From Luteolibacter arcticus (GTDB lineage Bacteria > Verrucomicrobiota > Verrucomicrobiia > Verrucomicrobiales > Akkermansiaceae): a DNA stretch of 64,000 bases. The stretch spans positions 124,001-188,000 of the forward strand of contig NZ_JAPDDT010000005.1 in assembly GCF_025950235.1 (NCBI RefSeq). The letters run 5' to 3'. Below, one piece after another: positions 35,533-42,507 of this stretch (its first letter is position 1; every line of letters starts with the position of its first letter). The notes beneath the pieces were generated by a model. The model did not search any database and was not told the origin of the DNA. It saw only the letters and a program-made list of their open reading frames with translations. The position numbers and the translations under genes are program-made.

Positions 35533-36795
35533 TCACGGGAACAATCCCCGCTGCGCCTTCACGTCCGCCACCGTCTTGATCGCCAGCGCCTGCGCGGCGG
35601 TGCGGTGCGGGAGCTTGTGGCGCTCGACGAAATGCAGCACGCGGGAGAAGGCGTTCTCCAGCATCGTTTCAAGCTTCGTCAGGACCTCCCGCTCGGTCCA
35701 CTGGAAGCGTTGCAGGTTCTGCACCCACTCGAAGTAAGAGACGGTCACGCCACCGGCGTTGCAGAGGATGTCGGGGATCACGAAGATGTCGCCGCGCTCA
35801 TTGAGGATCGCATCGGCCTCGGGCGTGGTGGGACCATTGGCCCCCTCGGCGAGCACCTTGCATTTCAGCAGCGGCGCATTTTCGCCGGTGATGACCATGT
35901 CGGTGGCGGCTGGGATCAGAATGTCACACGGCTGGCAAAGCAGTGCCGCCGGATCGATCGGCTCGGCTTCCGCAAATCCCTGGATGCTGCCGCGCGAGGC
36001 CACGTGGTCGCGCAGCTTGCGGGTATCGATGCCGCCGGCATTCCAGATCGCACCGGTCACATCCGAGACCCCGAGGATTTTCACCTTGGAATTCGACAGC
36101 GAGTAGGCGGCGTACGAGCCGACATTGCCGAAGCCCTGCACGACGGCCGTGGCCCCCTCGATCGGCAGGTTCAGCTTGTTCAACGCACGACAGGCCAGGA
36201 AGGCGACGCCGTGGCCGGTGGCCTGCGTGCGGCCGGCCGAGCCTTGGAGCGAAAGCGGCTTGCCGGTCACGATGCCCGGGACCAAACGCCCCGCGTGGGT
36301 CGAGTAGGTGTCGGTCATCCACGCCATGGTCTGCTCATTGGTGCCCATGTCGGGGGCCATGATGTCGATGTCCGGGCCGATGAAAGGGATCATCTCCATC
36401 GTGTAGCGGCGGGTGATGCGCTCGAGCTCGCCGTGGCTCATCGTGCGAGGATCACAGGTGATGCCGCCCTTGCCGCCGCCGAAGGGCAGGTCCATCAGCG
36501 CGCATTTCCAGTTCATCCACATCGCCAATGCGGCGACCTCGCCGAGGTCGACGTTCGGGTGGTAGCGCAGGCCGCCCTTCACCGGCCCGCGGGTCAGGTG
36601 GTGCTGCACGCGGTGGCCGAAATAGACTTTGACCGAGCCGTCGTCATGGCGGATCGGCACGGTCACGGTGATCAGTCGCTTGGGCCACTTGGTGCGCTCG
36701 CGCAATTCGTCGCTGAGGCCGAGGAAATCGGCCACTCCGTCGAATTGCGTGGCCGCCATGGCGAAGACCGGGTTTCGCAGAAGTTCGTCGCGCAT
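35533..36795 (-). CDS. gdhA: Glutamate dehydrogenase (Glu/Leu/Phe/Val dehydrogenase family)
   Basis: 420 residues, the length of hexameric ~45-kDa glutamate dehydrogenases. The N-terminal catalytic domain has VKGGLRYHPNVDLGEV and WKCALMDLPFGGGKGG (catalytic Lys), and the nucleotide domain shows VVQGFGNVGSYAA. The C-terminal end contains NAGGVTVSYFEWVQN, typical of NAD-type enzymes of the RocG/GudB group. It interconverts glutamate and 2-oxoglutarate plus ammonium in the cytoplasm. It is divergent from the ADP-ribosylglycohydrolase gene (36873, 77-base shared promoter region) and upstream of the Uma2 and MDR genes on the same strand. Gene symbol given by family resemblance; cofactor preference is inferred. 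Confidence 0.95.
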   Translation of the reverse strand: MRDELLRNPVFAMAATQFDGVADFLGLSDELRERTKWPKRLITVTVPIRHDDGSVKVYFGHRVQHHLTRGPVKGGLRYHPNVDLGEVAALAMWMNWKCALMDLPFGGGKGGITCDPRTMSHGELERITRRYTMEMIPFIGPDIDIMAPDMGTNEQTMAWMTDTYSTHAGRLVPGIVTGKPLSLQGSAGRTQATGHGVAFLACRALNKLNLPIEGATAVVQGFGNVGSYAAYSLSNSKVKILGVSDVTGAIWNAGGIDTRKLRDHVASRGSIQGFAEAEPIDPAALLCQPCDILIPAATDMVITGENAPLLKCKVLAEGANGPTTPEADAILNERGDIFVIPDILCNAGGVTVSYFEWVQNLQRFQWTEREVLTKLETMLENAFSRVLHFVERHKLPHRTAAQALAIKTVADVKAQRGLFP

Positions 36796-36872
36796 GGGAT
36801 CTTTCTAACCGTGGATCGGAGGATGCCAACGAATCCTTTGCTCGGGAACGATTCCTGCCGAAACTGTCGCCA

Positions 36873-37766
36873 ATGACCGCCCGTGACCTCGTCCTCCCGT
36901 CGTTCTTCGGAGATGCCCTCGCCCTCGGCCCGCACTGGGTCTATGACCCGGCCAAAATCGCGGTGTGGTATCCGGGCGGCATCCGTTCCTATGACGCGCC
37001 CCGTAGTTCGTACCACCCCGCCAGCAAGGCGGCCGGCGACTTGACCCACTACGGCGACCAGACGCTGGCGCTGCTGGAGTCGTTGGCGGGGGCCGGCGGC
37101 AGCCTGGCGAACTGGCCAGCCGATTGGCGCCACTGGGCGGAAACGATCCGCGACGACAAGAGCAGCTACTTCGATGGCGCGACCCGCGGGACGCTGGAAA
37201 ACCTCGCCGCAGGCGTCGCGGAGCCTTCGGACTCCCACGATCTCGGCGGTGCGGCGCGCATCGCCCCGCTGTTTGCCTTCACCCGTGAGGTGGAAACCTT
37301 GGTCCCGCTGGCCCGGGCGCAGACCGCGCTGACCCATGGCGACCCGCAAGTCATCGATGCCGCCGAGTTCTTCGCCCGTGCGGCACTTTCAATCGCCGGG
37401 GGCGCAGGCTTCGAGGAAACCTTCGACGAAGCCGCCTCGCATCCCTACGACGCGCTGCCAGCGATCGACTGGGTCACGCTCGGCCGTGATGCCGCGGATG
37501 GCGATCTCGCGGCGCAAGCCGGCGCGCTGGGCCTCGGCTGCGGCATCGGCGGGGCGTTTCCGATCACCCTCGCGGTGGCCTTCCGCCATGAGGCCGACCC
37601 GGTGGCGGCGCTGTCGGCGAATGCCATGCTCGGCGGCGACTCCGCCGCGCGGGGCCTGTTGTTAGGCCTGCTGTTGGGTGCCCGCCATGGGGCAGCGGCA
37701 TTTCCCGCGGAGTGGAGCAGCGGCCTGCGCTCGATCGAGACGATCGAGCGCTTGCTACCCCAGTGA
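36873..37766 (+). CDS. ADP-ribosylglycohydrolase-family protein
   Basis: 297 residues. The fold is the all-helical ADP-ribosylglycohydrolase/crystallin-J1 type: SFFGDALALGPHWVYD at the N-terminus, SKAAGDLTHYGDQTLALLES, and the metal-binding C-terminal motif ANAMLGGDSAARGLLLG. ARH enzymes bind two Mg2+ and remove ADP-ribose from proteins or free metabolites; some members instead act on other N-glycosides. The family is clear, the substrate is not. Cytoplasmic, with no signal peptide. It diverges from the glutamate dehydrogenase gene; in other bacteria DraG-type enzymes control nitrogen metabolism, but a link here is only suggestive. It converges on the SH3 protein gene (4 bases between stops). 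Confidence 0.85.
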   Translation: MTARDLVLPSFFGDALALGPHWVYDPAKIAVWYPGGIRSYDAPRSSYHPASKAAGDLTHYGDQTLALLESLAGAGGSLANWPADWRHWAETIRDDKSSYFDGATRGTLENLAAGVAEPSDSHDLGGAARIAPLFAFTREVETLVPLARAQTALTHGDPQVIDAAEFFARAALSIAGGAGFEETFDEAASHPYDALPAIDWVTLGRDAADGDLAAQAGALGLGCGIGGAFPITLAVAFRHEADPVAALSANAMLGGDSAARGLLLGLLLGARHGAAAFPAEWSSGLRSIETIERLLPQ

Positions 37767-37770
37767 ACCA

Positions 37771-38115
37771 TCAGGCCACTGGCTTCAGCAGGTAGCCGGC
37801 GACCCAGCCTTCCTCGCCAGAGGCATTGCGGCACCAGTGCCAGCCGTGGATTTGCTTGAGCGATTCCAGCTCGTCCCCGCGGTGGATCACCAGCGTGGTC
37901 GGGTCAAAGGATTCCATGGCGGCATAGCGCCCTTCGCCCAGCGGCTCCAGGATGTCCTCGGGCACGTAGCCGTCGTTGTTGCTGTCGTCCTCCGCCCACA
38001 CCCAGCCGGGCCACGCGCGATCGACCGGACCGACGGTCACTTCATCGCCCGGCACCAGGCGGATCGGATTCGTGTCCTTTTCCTCGTAGTCGGCATTGGC
38101 AGTGAAGCGGGGCAT
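37771..38115 (-). CDS. Small protein with two tandem SH3-like domains
   Basis: 114 residues. Two SH3-like units are visible: about 4-58 (RLVPGDEVTVGPVD ... NDGYVPEDIL) and about 64-112 (IHRGDELESLKQIHGWHWCRN ... EEGWVAGYLLKP). Both show the RT-loop acidic cluster, a conserved Trp (WPGWVWAED, HGWHWCRN) and the GYVPEDIL or GWVAGYLL 3-10 helix pattern. There is no signal peptide, so it is probably cytoplasmic. Tandem SH3-like proteins of this size bind proline-rich or peptide partners. Convergent with the ADP-ribosylglycohydrolase gene; function unknown. Confidence 0.8.
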   Translation of the reverse strand: MPRFTANADYEEKDTNPIRLVPGDEVTVGPVDRAWPGWVWAEDDSNNDGYVPEDILEPLGEGRYAAMESFDPTTLVIHRGDELESLKQIHGWHWCRNASGEEGWVAGYLLKPVA

Positions 38116-38178
38116 GCGGAAATGCTGACCGTAAACCGCCGCGGGAGTCGATGCCCGAAAACGGCATGGAGATCAGGC

Positions 38179-39018
38179 TCAGGCCTCCCCACCGATGCGA
38201 CGGCGACGAAGCAGACCCAGGACGCCCGCCAAACCCAAAACACCCGCGGCAGTCGGTTCCGGGATGGCCTGCGCGGTCTGAATGGTCGGACCGGCGACCG
38301 AAGTTTGCACGGCACTGGAAATGAGAGCCATGTCAGCGCTAGGCTTCGGTCCGCCCTGCGGGCTGGAGACCACGCTCACCGAGCCGGTCGTCGGGCTGAT
38401 GACGTTCGCCTGATAGTAGTTGGTGACCGTCGCCTCCTGATAGGCGGCGTCGAAAACCATCGCGTTGATGACGTCCACGCCTGAGGCCAGCGCCGCATTG
38501 CGGGCGGCCCTCGTCGCGTTCGCGTCCGCCTGATAGAAGCCGGTCGCGTCGTCGATGATCGTGATCTGCTGGACGGTCCCGTTCGAAGGGGATGCAGCCA
38601 TGTGGTTCGTCGCCGAAGTCAAGGCGTTGACGTAGCTGACGCCCCAGCCGGTGTTCGGATAGGCGATGCTCCGCACGCTGTTGGCGAAATTGAAGAAATC
38701 CTGCTGGGTGGTCAGCTCGCGCCACGTGATCACCACGGGGTTGGTCGGCAGGTTGTAGAGCATCACCGAGGACGCGATCTTGCCGTAAACCCCGCCTTGG
38801 GTCACCGCGGCGTAAAAGCTCTGGCTCTCGAAGGACTTCGCGACGTTGTCGAGGATCAGGTTGAAGTCGCTCTGGGAGTAGGTCTGCGCATCGACCAAGA
38901 TCAACAGCTCGGTATCCACGTTGCCGGCATTCGACGGAAGGACGAGCGCACAGGCAGCAGCAAGGGCCAGCAAGCCGGACCGGACCCGGGAACAAGGGAG
39001 GGAGAGGGAGGTTGTCAC
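38179..39018 (-). CDS. Secreted DUF1194-like vWA protein with PEP-CTERM anchor
   Basis: 279 residues. A signal peptide is at about 12-31 (LLALAAACALVLPSNAG). The mature part resembles DUF1194: DTELLILVDAQTYSQSDFNL at the start of a vWA-like fold. The vWA metal site is degenerate (LVDAQTY replaces DxSxS), so MIDAS binding is unlikely. The C-terminus is a PEP-CTERM-type tail: PEPTAAGVLGLAGVLGLL then RRRRIGGEA, which targets the protein for exosortase processing and surface attachment. An AT-rich promoter region lies just upstream (39019-39090). Probably an exopolysaccharide-associated surface protein. Confidence 0.85.
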   Translation of the reverse strand: MTTSLSLPCSRVRSGLLALAAACALVLPSNAGNVDTELLILVDAQTYSQSDFNLILDNVAKSFESQSFYAAVTQGGVYGKIASSVMLYNLPTNPVVITWRELTTQQDFFNFANSVRSIAYPNTGWGVSYVNALTSATNHMAASPSNGTVQQITIIDDATGFYQADANATRAARNAALASGVDVINAMVFDAAYQEATVTNYYQANVISPTTGSVSVVSSPQGGPKPSADMALISSAVQTSVAGPTIQTAQAIPEPTAAGVLGLAGVLGLLRRRRIGGEA

Positions 39019-39028
39019 GGATATTTTA

Positions 39029-39071
39029 AAATTTAGTAAAACCAGATTACTTAAATTTACTAAGTTTTCAA
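39029..39071 (-). promoter_or_regulatory. AT-rich promoter/operator region of the PEP-CTERM gene
   Basis: In a GC-rich window this patch is strikingly AT-rich. It contains a near-repeat AAATTTAGTAA (39029-39039) and AAATTTACTAA (39053-39063), and an inverted repeat TTAGTAAA (39033-39040) / TTTACTAA (39056-39063). Reading on the minus strand, TTGAAA (complement of 39066-39071) and TAATCT (complement of 39044-39049) are spaced 16 bases, a plausible sigma-70 promoter. The repeats could bind a regulator. All of this is inference from sequence. Confidence 0.4.
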
Positions 39072-39143
39072 TGGTTTTTTCCGCGCAGGGAGCCGGCGGC
39101 GGGATTTTTATGAATCGCCGCTTTCGCCGAGGAACTTAATGGC

Positions 39144-40259
39144 TCACCTCGCCAGCGGCAACGAGACCACGAAGCACGCGCCGCCATTGGCCGCGTCCTC
39201 GTAATAAACATCCCCACCCATCGCCTTCACCAGCTCGTGGACGATGTGAAGCCCGAGACCGGTGGAGAGCTCGTTGCCGGTCGGGCGAGCGCTGAGGCGG
39301 GTGAATTTGCGGAAGAGCTTCGACCGCTCGTCCTCCCTCACACCCGGGCCTTGATCCTCGATCCGGAAGACCCCATCGCTGCCCTCGCTCGTCAGACGAA
39401 CGCACACCCGCGAACCGGGCGGCGAAAACTTGATCGAGTTCGAAACGAGGTTTTCCAACGAGCACAGCAGCGAACGGCGGTCAGCGCGGACCGGAATCGT
39501 TTCAGCGGCGCACTCGAGGGTGACTTCGATTTCCTTGTTCGCCGCTTGTTGAGACAGCGCCTCCATCGCCTGCACGGCGTAATCGCGCAGGCACAGCGAC
39601 GTCAGCTCGAGATGGGATTTCGCCTCCTCCAGCCGCTGGGTCTGCAGCAGCGAGGCGGTGATTTCCAGCGCCCGCGCCGCCGATTGGGAAATGCTGTCCA
39701 CCAACCGCGCTTGTTGCAGCGACAATGAACCCGCCTCCTCTTCGAGCATCGCCGCGGCGAACATCACGCCTCCCAGCGGATTCTTGAGATCGTGCGCCAC
39801 GATCTCCAGCAGATGGTTCCGCTCCTCCACCGCCGCCGACAGGCGCAGGCGCATCTGCCGCAGGTTCAGGTGGAGTTGGACGCGCGAGAGCAGCTCGGGG
39901 CCGTGGAAGGGCTTGGTGACATAGTCCACCGCTCCGGCAGCCAGCGCCTCGGTCACGAAGCTCTTGTCGGTGACCGCGGACAGGAAGATCACCGGCAGGC
40001 CGTGCCACTCGGGCTGGGAAAGCAAGCGCCGGCACAGGTCGAAGCCGGTCATTCCCGGCATCATCACATCCAGTAGCAGCAGGTCCGGCTTGGCCGTGCG
40101 CATCTTGGCCAAGGCCTCTTCCCCGCTGCCGGCCGCGATGACCTCGTGACCCTGCTTCAGCAGCAGCGGGCCGACGACCTGGATATTCCTCGGCTCGTCA
40201 TCCACCACGAGGATGAGGGCGGGACCAGACGGCGGCGGCAACGGATCGAAGTCAGACAT
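39144..40259 (-). CDS. Response-regulator/histidine-kinase protein (REC-HisKA-HATPase)
   Basis: 371 residues from the ATG at 40259; an upstream TTG start would add three residues. Receiver domain about 15-130 (LVVDDEPRNIQ, phospho-accepting Asp in LLLLDVMMPGMTG, conserved Lys in DYVTKPF), then HisKA about 140-210 (LEIVAHDLKNPLGG, His phospho-site) and HATPase_c about 245-370 (N-box LENLVSNSIKF, EDQGPGV, GLGLHIVHELV). REC at the N-terminus and kinase at the C-terminus make it a sensorless relay kinase, likely fed by the upstream hybrid kinase. The start overlaps the upstream stop by 8 bases, so the pair is translationally coupled. Cytoplasmic; output unknown. Confidence 0.93.
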   Translation of the reverse strand: MSDFDPLPPPSGPALILVVDDEPRNIQVVGPLLLKQGHEVIAAGSGEEALAKMRTAKPDLLLLDVMMPGMTGFDLCRRLLSQPEWHGLPVIFLSAVTDKSFVTEALAAGAVDYVTKPFHGPELLSRVQLHLNLRQMRLRLSAAVEERNHLLEIVAHDLKNPLGGVMFAAAMLEEEAGSLSLQQARLVDSISQSAARALEITASLLQTQRLEEAKSHLELTSLCLRDYAVQAMEALSQQAANKEIEVTLECAAETIPVRADRRSLLCSLENLVSNSIKFSPPGSRVCVRLTSEGSDGVFRIEDQGPGVREDERSKLFRKFTRLSARPTGNELSTGLGLHIVHELVKAMGGDVYYEDAANGGACFVVSLPLAR

Positions 40260-42381
40260 CGGCAACAAGCAATTCGATCACTCCGGGGAAAGCTTCCAGC
40301 AAACGGCCTGCCTCCGCGACATCCATCGTCCCGGCCGCGGTCGCCAGCCGGCGGGCGTAGTCTTCCAAGGGCGGGCAATGGTGGCTCTGCGCCAGCGCCG
40401 AGATCTCGCCCGCAAAGCCAGCCGTCGCCTGCGCCGGCACCAGCTTGATCAAGGACGCCAGCTTGGTCTCGCGCAGCCGCTCGAGGTCCGGGCGCAGCTC
40501 CGGCCACGTGCGATCGCTGGCCGCGATCACCACGGGCTCCGCGGCCTTGGGCCGGGCGGTGGCCGCCGCGGCGGGGACGGGTAAAAAGTGCGCGAGTTCC
40601 AGATAGAGCCGCTCCCGGCTGACCGGCTTGCTCGCGAAGCCGTCGAAGATCCGCTTGAGCTCCTCCTGTCCGTCCAGCAACGTCGAGGCCGACATTGCCA
40701 CCACCGGGATGTGCTTGGTGGCCTCGTTCGCCTTCAGCATCGCGAGCGCGGCGCGGCCGTCGGTCATCGGCATCCGCAGGTCCATCAGCACTACGTCCGT
40801 TTTCTGGCGCAGGCACAGCATCACCGCCTGCTCGCCATTCTCCGCCTCCAGTATCTCGTGGTGAGTGCCTTGGAGGAAGCCACGGATCAGCTCGCGGTTC
40901 AACGGCACGTCGTCCACCACCAGGATCTTCGCGGGCGCGAGGCGGTTGAAGTCCACCACCCCGTCGCCAAGGCCGGCGTTGGTCTCCACGACTTGGCCGT
41001 GGCAGCGGCGCACCGGCACCCGCAGGTGGAAGATGGAGCCGTTATCCGGAGTGCTGCGCGCCCCGATGTCCCCGTTCATCAGGACGACCAGCCGCTCGCA
41101 GATGCTCAGGCCCAGCCCGGTGCCTTGGAACTGGCGACTCTGCTGGGATTCCACCTGATAGAAGGGGCGGAAAATGTCGCGCAGCTTGTCTTGGGCGATC
41201 CCGATGCCGGTGTCCTCCACCTCCACGGCCAGGAACATCTCGTCGCCTTCCCCTTCGCTCTCGCCCCGCATCGTCACGGCCACCCGGCCGTCGCGGGTGA
41301 ATTTCACCGCATTGCCGATCAGGTTCACCAGCACCTGCCTCAGGCGCAGCGCATCGAAGAACAAGTAGGCCGGCACCGAGCGCTCAAGCCGGATCGAGAA
41401 CTCCAGCCCCTTCTCACGCGCCCGGTAGGAAAACAGCGTCTCCAGACCGTCCGTGAACCGCTTCATCTCCACCGCTTCCGGATTCAACTCCAGCTTCGCC
41501 GCCTCGATCTTCGAGAGGTCGAGGATGTCGTTGATGAGCGTCAGCAAGGCACGGCCGCTGGTGACGATCGCGTGGGCGAAATGCTTGTTCTGGGGTTTTT
41601 CCACCGACTCGTGGAGCAGCTCGCCGAAGCCGAGGATGGCATTCATCGGCGTGCGGATCTCATGGCTCATCATCGCCAGAAAGTCGGTCTTGGCCTTGTC
41701 CGCTTGCTCGGCCTTTTCCTTCTCCAGCTCCAGCTTCGCCTCGCGCTCCTTCGCCATGAGGTAGAGCCCGAGCAGCACCACGCCGGTCACCCCCGCGAGC
41801 AAGGTCACGGCACCGGTGGTCACCACCACGGTATTGGTATCCTTGAAATTCTGCACCATCCGTCGTTGCCCCTCGGCCAGCAGATTCGCCTCCTCCAGGC
41901 GCATCGCTTCGATTTGCACCCGGATTTCATCCATCAGGGTGCGGCCCTCGCCGGTATCGACGATCGCCGCAGCGGCTTCGTATCCTTGCTTGCTCCGCAC
42001 GTCGATTCCGCGCGCCAGCTCTTCCTTCTTCAGGCGGAGGGCATCCCGAACCCGCCTCATGCGATCCTGCTGGACGGGGCTTTTCCCGATCAATTCCGCC
42101 AGCACATCGATCCGCTTGTCCACCTCGCCCACTGCCGCATGGTACGGCGCAAGGTAGTCTTCCTGGCCAGTGATCACATAGCCGCGCTGACCCGTTTCGA
42201 GGTTGAGCATCGCGGTCAGGCAGTTTTCCAGTTCCATCATCACCCGGTGGGTGTGATCCACGCTCTTGGCGTCCTCGAGGATGGCACGGGTGTTCCGCAC
42301 CGAGGTGACCGCACCGTAAATGATCATCACGAGCGCCACGAGGGCGGGAACCAAATAGCGGGCCTTCAAGTGCCGTCGCAT
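40252..42381 (-). CDS. Membrane hybrid histidine kinase with CHASE3 sensor
   Basis: 709 residues from the ATG at 42381; the frame stays open far upstream but that extension lies antisense to the DUF1800 gene and is rejected. Domains: first TM about 8-27, CHASE3-type periplasmic domain about 30-190 (LNLETGQRGYVITGQ), second TM about 200-220 (LLAGVTGVVLLGLYLM), HisKA about 240-305 (FLAMMSHEIRTPMNAILG), HATPase_c about 350-460 (FRPFYQVESQQ, GTGLGLSI), receiver about 500-615 (VVDDVPLNREL, VVLMDLRMPMTDG), and a helical HPt-like end without an obvious phospho-His. It probably relays phosphate to the REC-HK protein encoded downstream. The sensed stimulus is unknown. Confidence 0.93.
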   Translation of the reverse strand: MRRHLKARYLVPALVALVMIIYGAVTSVRNTRAILEDAKSVDHTHRVMMELENCLTAMLNLETGQRGYVITGQEDYLAPYHAAVGEVDKRIDVLAELIGKSPVQQDRMRRVRDALRLKKEELARGIDVRSKQGYEAAAAIVDTGEGRTLMDEIRVQIEAMRLEEANLLAEGQRRMVQNFKDTNTVVVTTGAVTLLAGVTGVVLLGLYLMAKEREAKLELEKEKAEQADKAKTDFLAMMSHEIRTPMNAILGFGELLHESVEKPQNKHFAHAIVTSGRALLTLINDILDLSKIEAAKLELNPEAVEMKRFTDGLETLFSYRAREKGLEFSIRLERSVPAYLFFDALRLRQVLVNLIGNAVKFTRDGRVAVTMRGESEGEGDEMFLAVEVEDTGIGIAQDKLRDIFRPFYQVESQQSRQFQGTGLGLSICERLVVLMNGDIGARSTPDNGSIFHLRVPVRRCHGQVVETNAGLGDGVVDFNRLAPAKILVVDDVPLNRELIRGFLQGTHHEILEAENGEQAVMLCLRQKTDVVLMDLRMPMTDGRAALAMLKANEATKHIPVVAMSASTLLDGQEELKRIFDGFASKPVSRERLYLELAHFLPVPAAAATARPKAAEPVVIAASDRTWPELRPDLERLRETKLASLIKLVPAQATAGFAGEISALAQSHHCPPLEDYARRLATAAGTMDVAEAGRLLEAFPGVIELLVADV

Positions 42382-42507
42382 GCGTTCGGGCTGCTTTCCG
42401 CTACACGGCACCATCCCGGCCGTTGAGCGACAAGCTCTTTCCTCCAAGCCGCTGGTTTCAAACGCATTCACCCGGGGACGACCCGCAGGCTTGTTCCCTG
42501 CGCCGGA

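Noticed and set aside
40588..42426. A 612-codon plus-strand frame opposite the hybrid kinase
   Set aside because: The kinase has complete domain motifs; the antisense product is His/Gln/Arg-rich without a domain.
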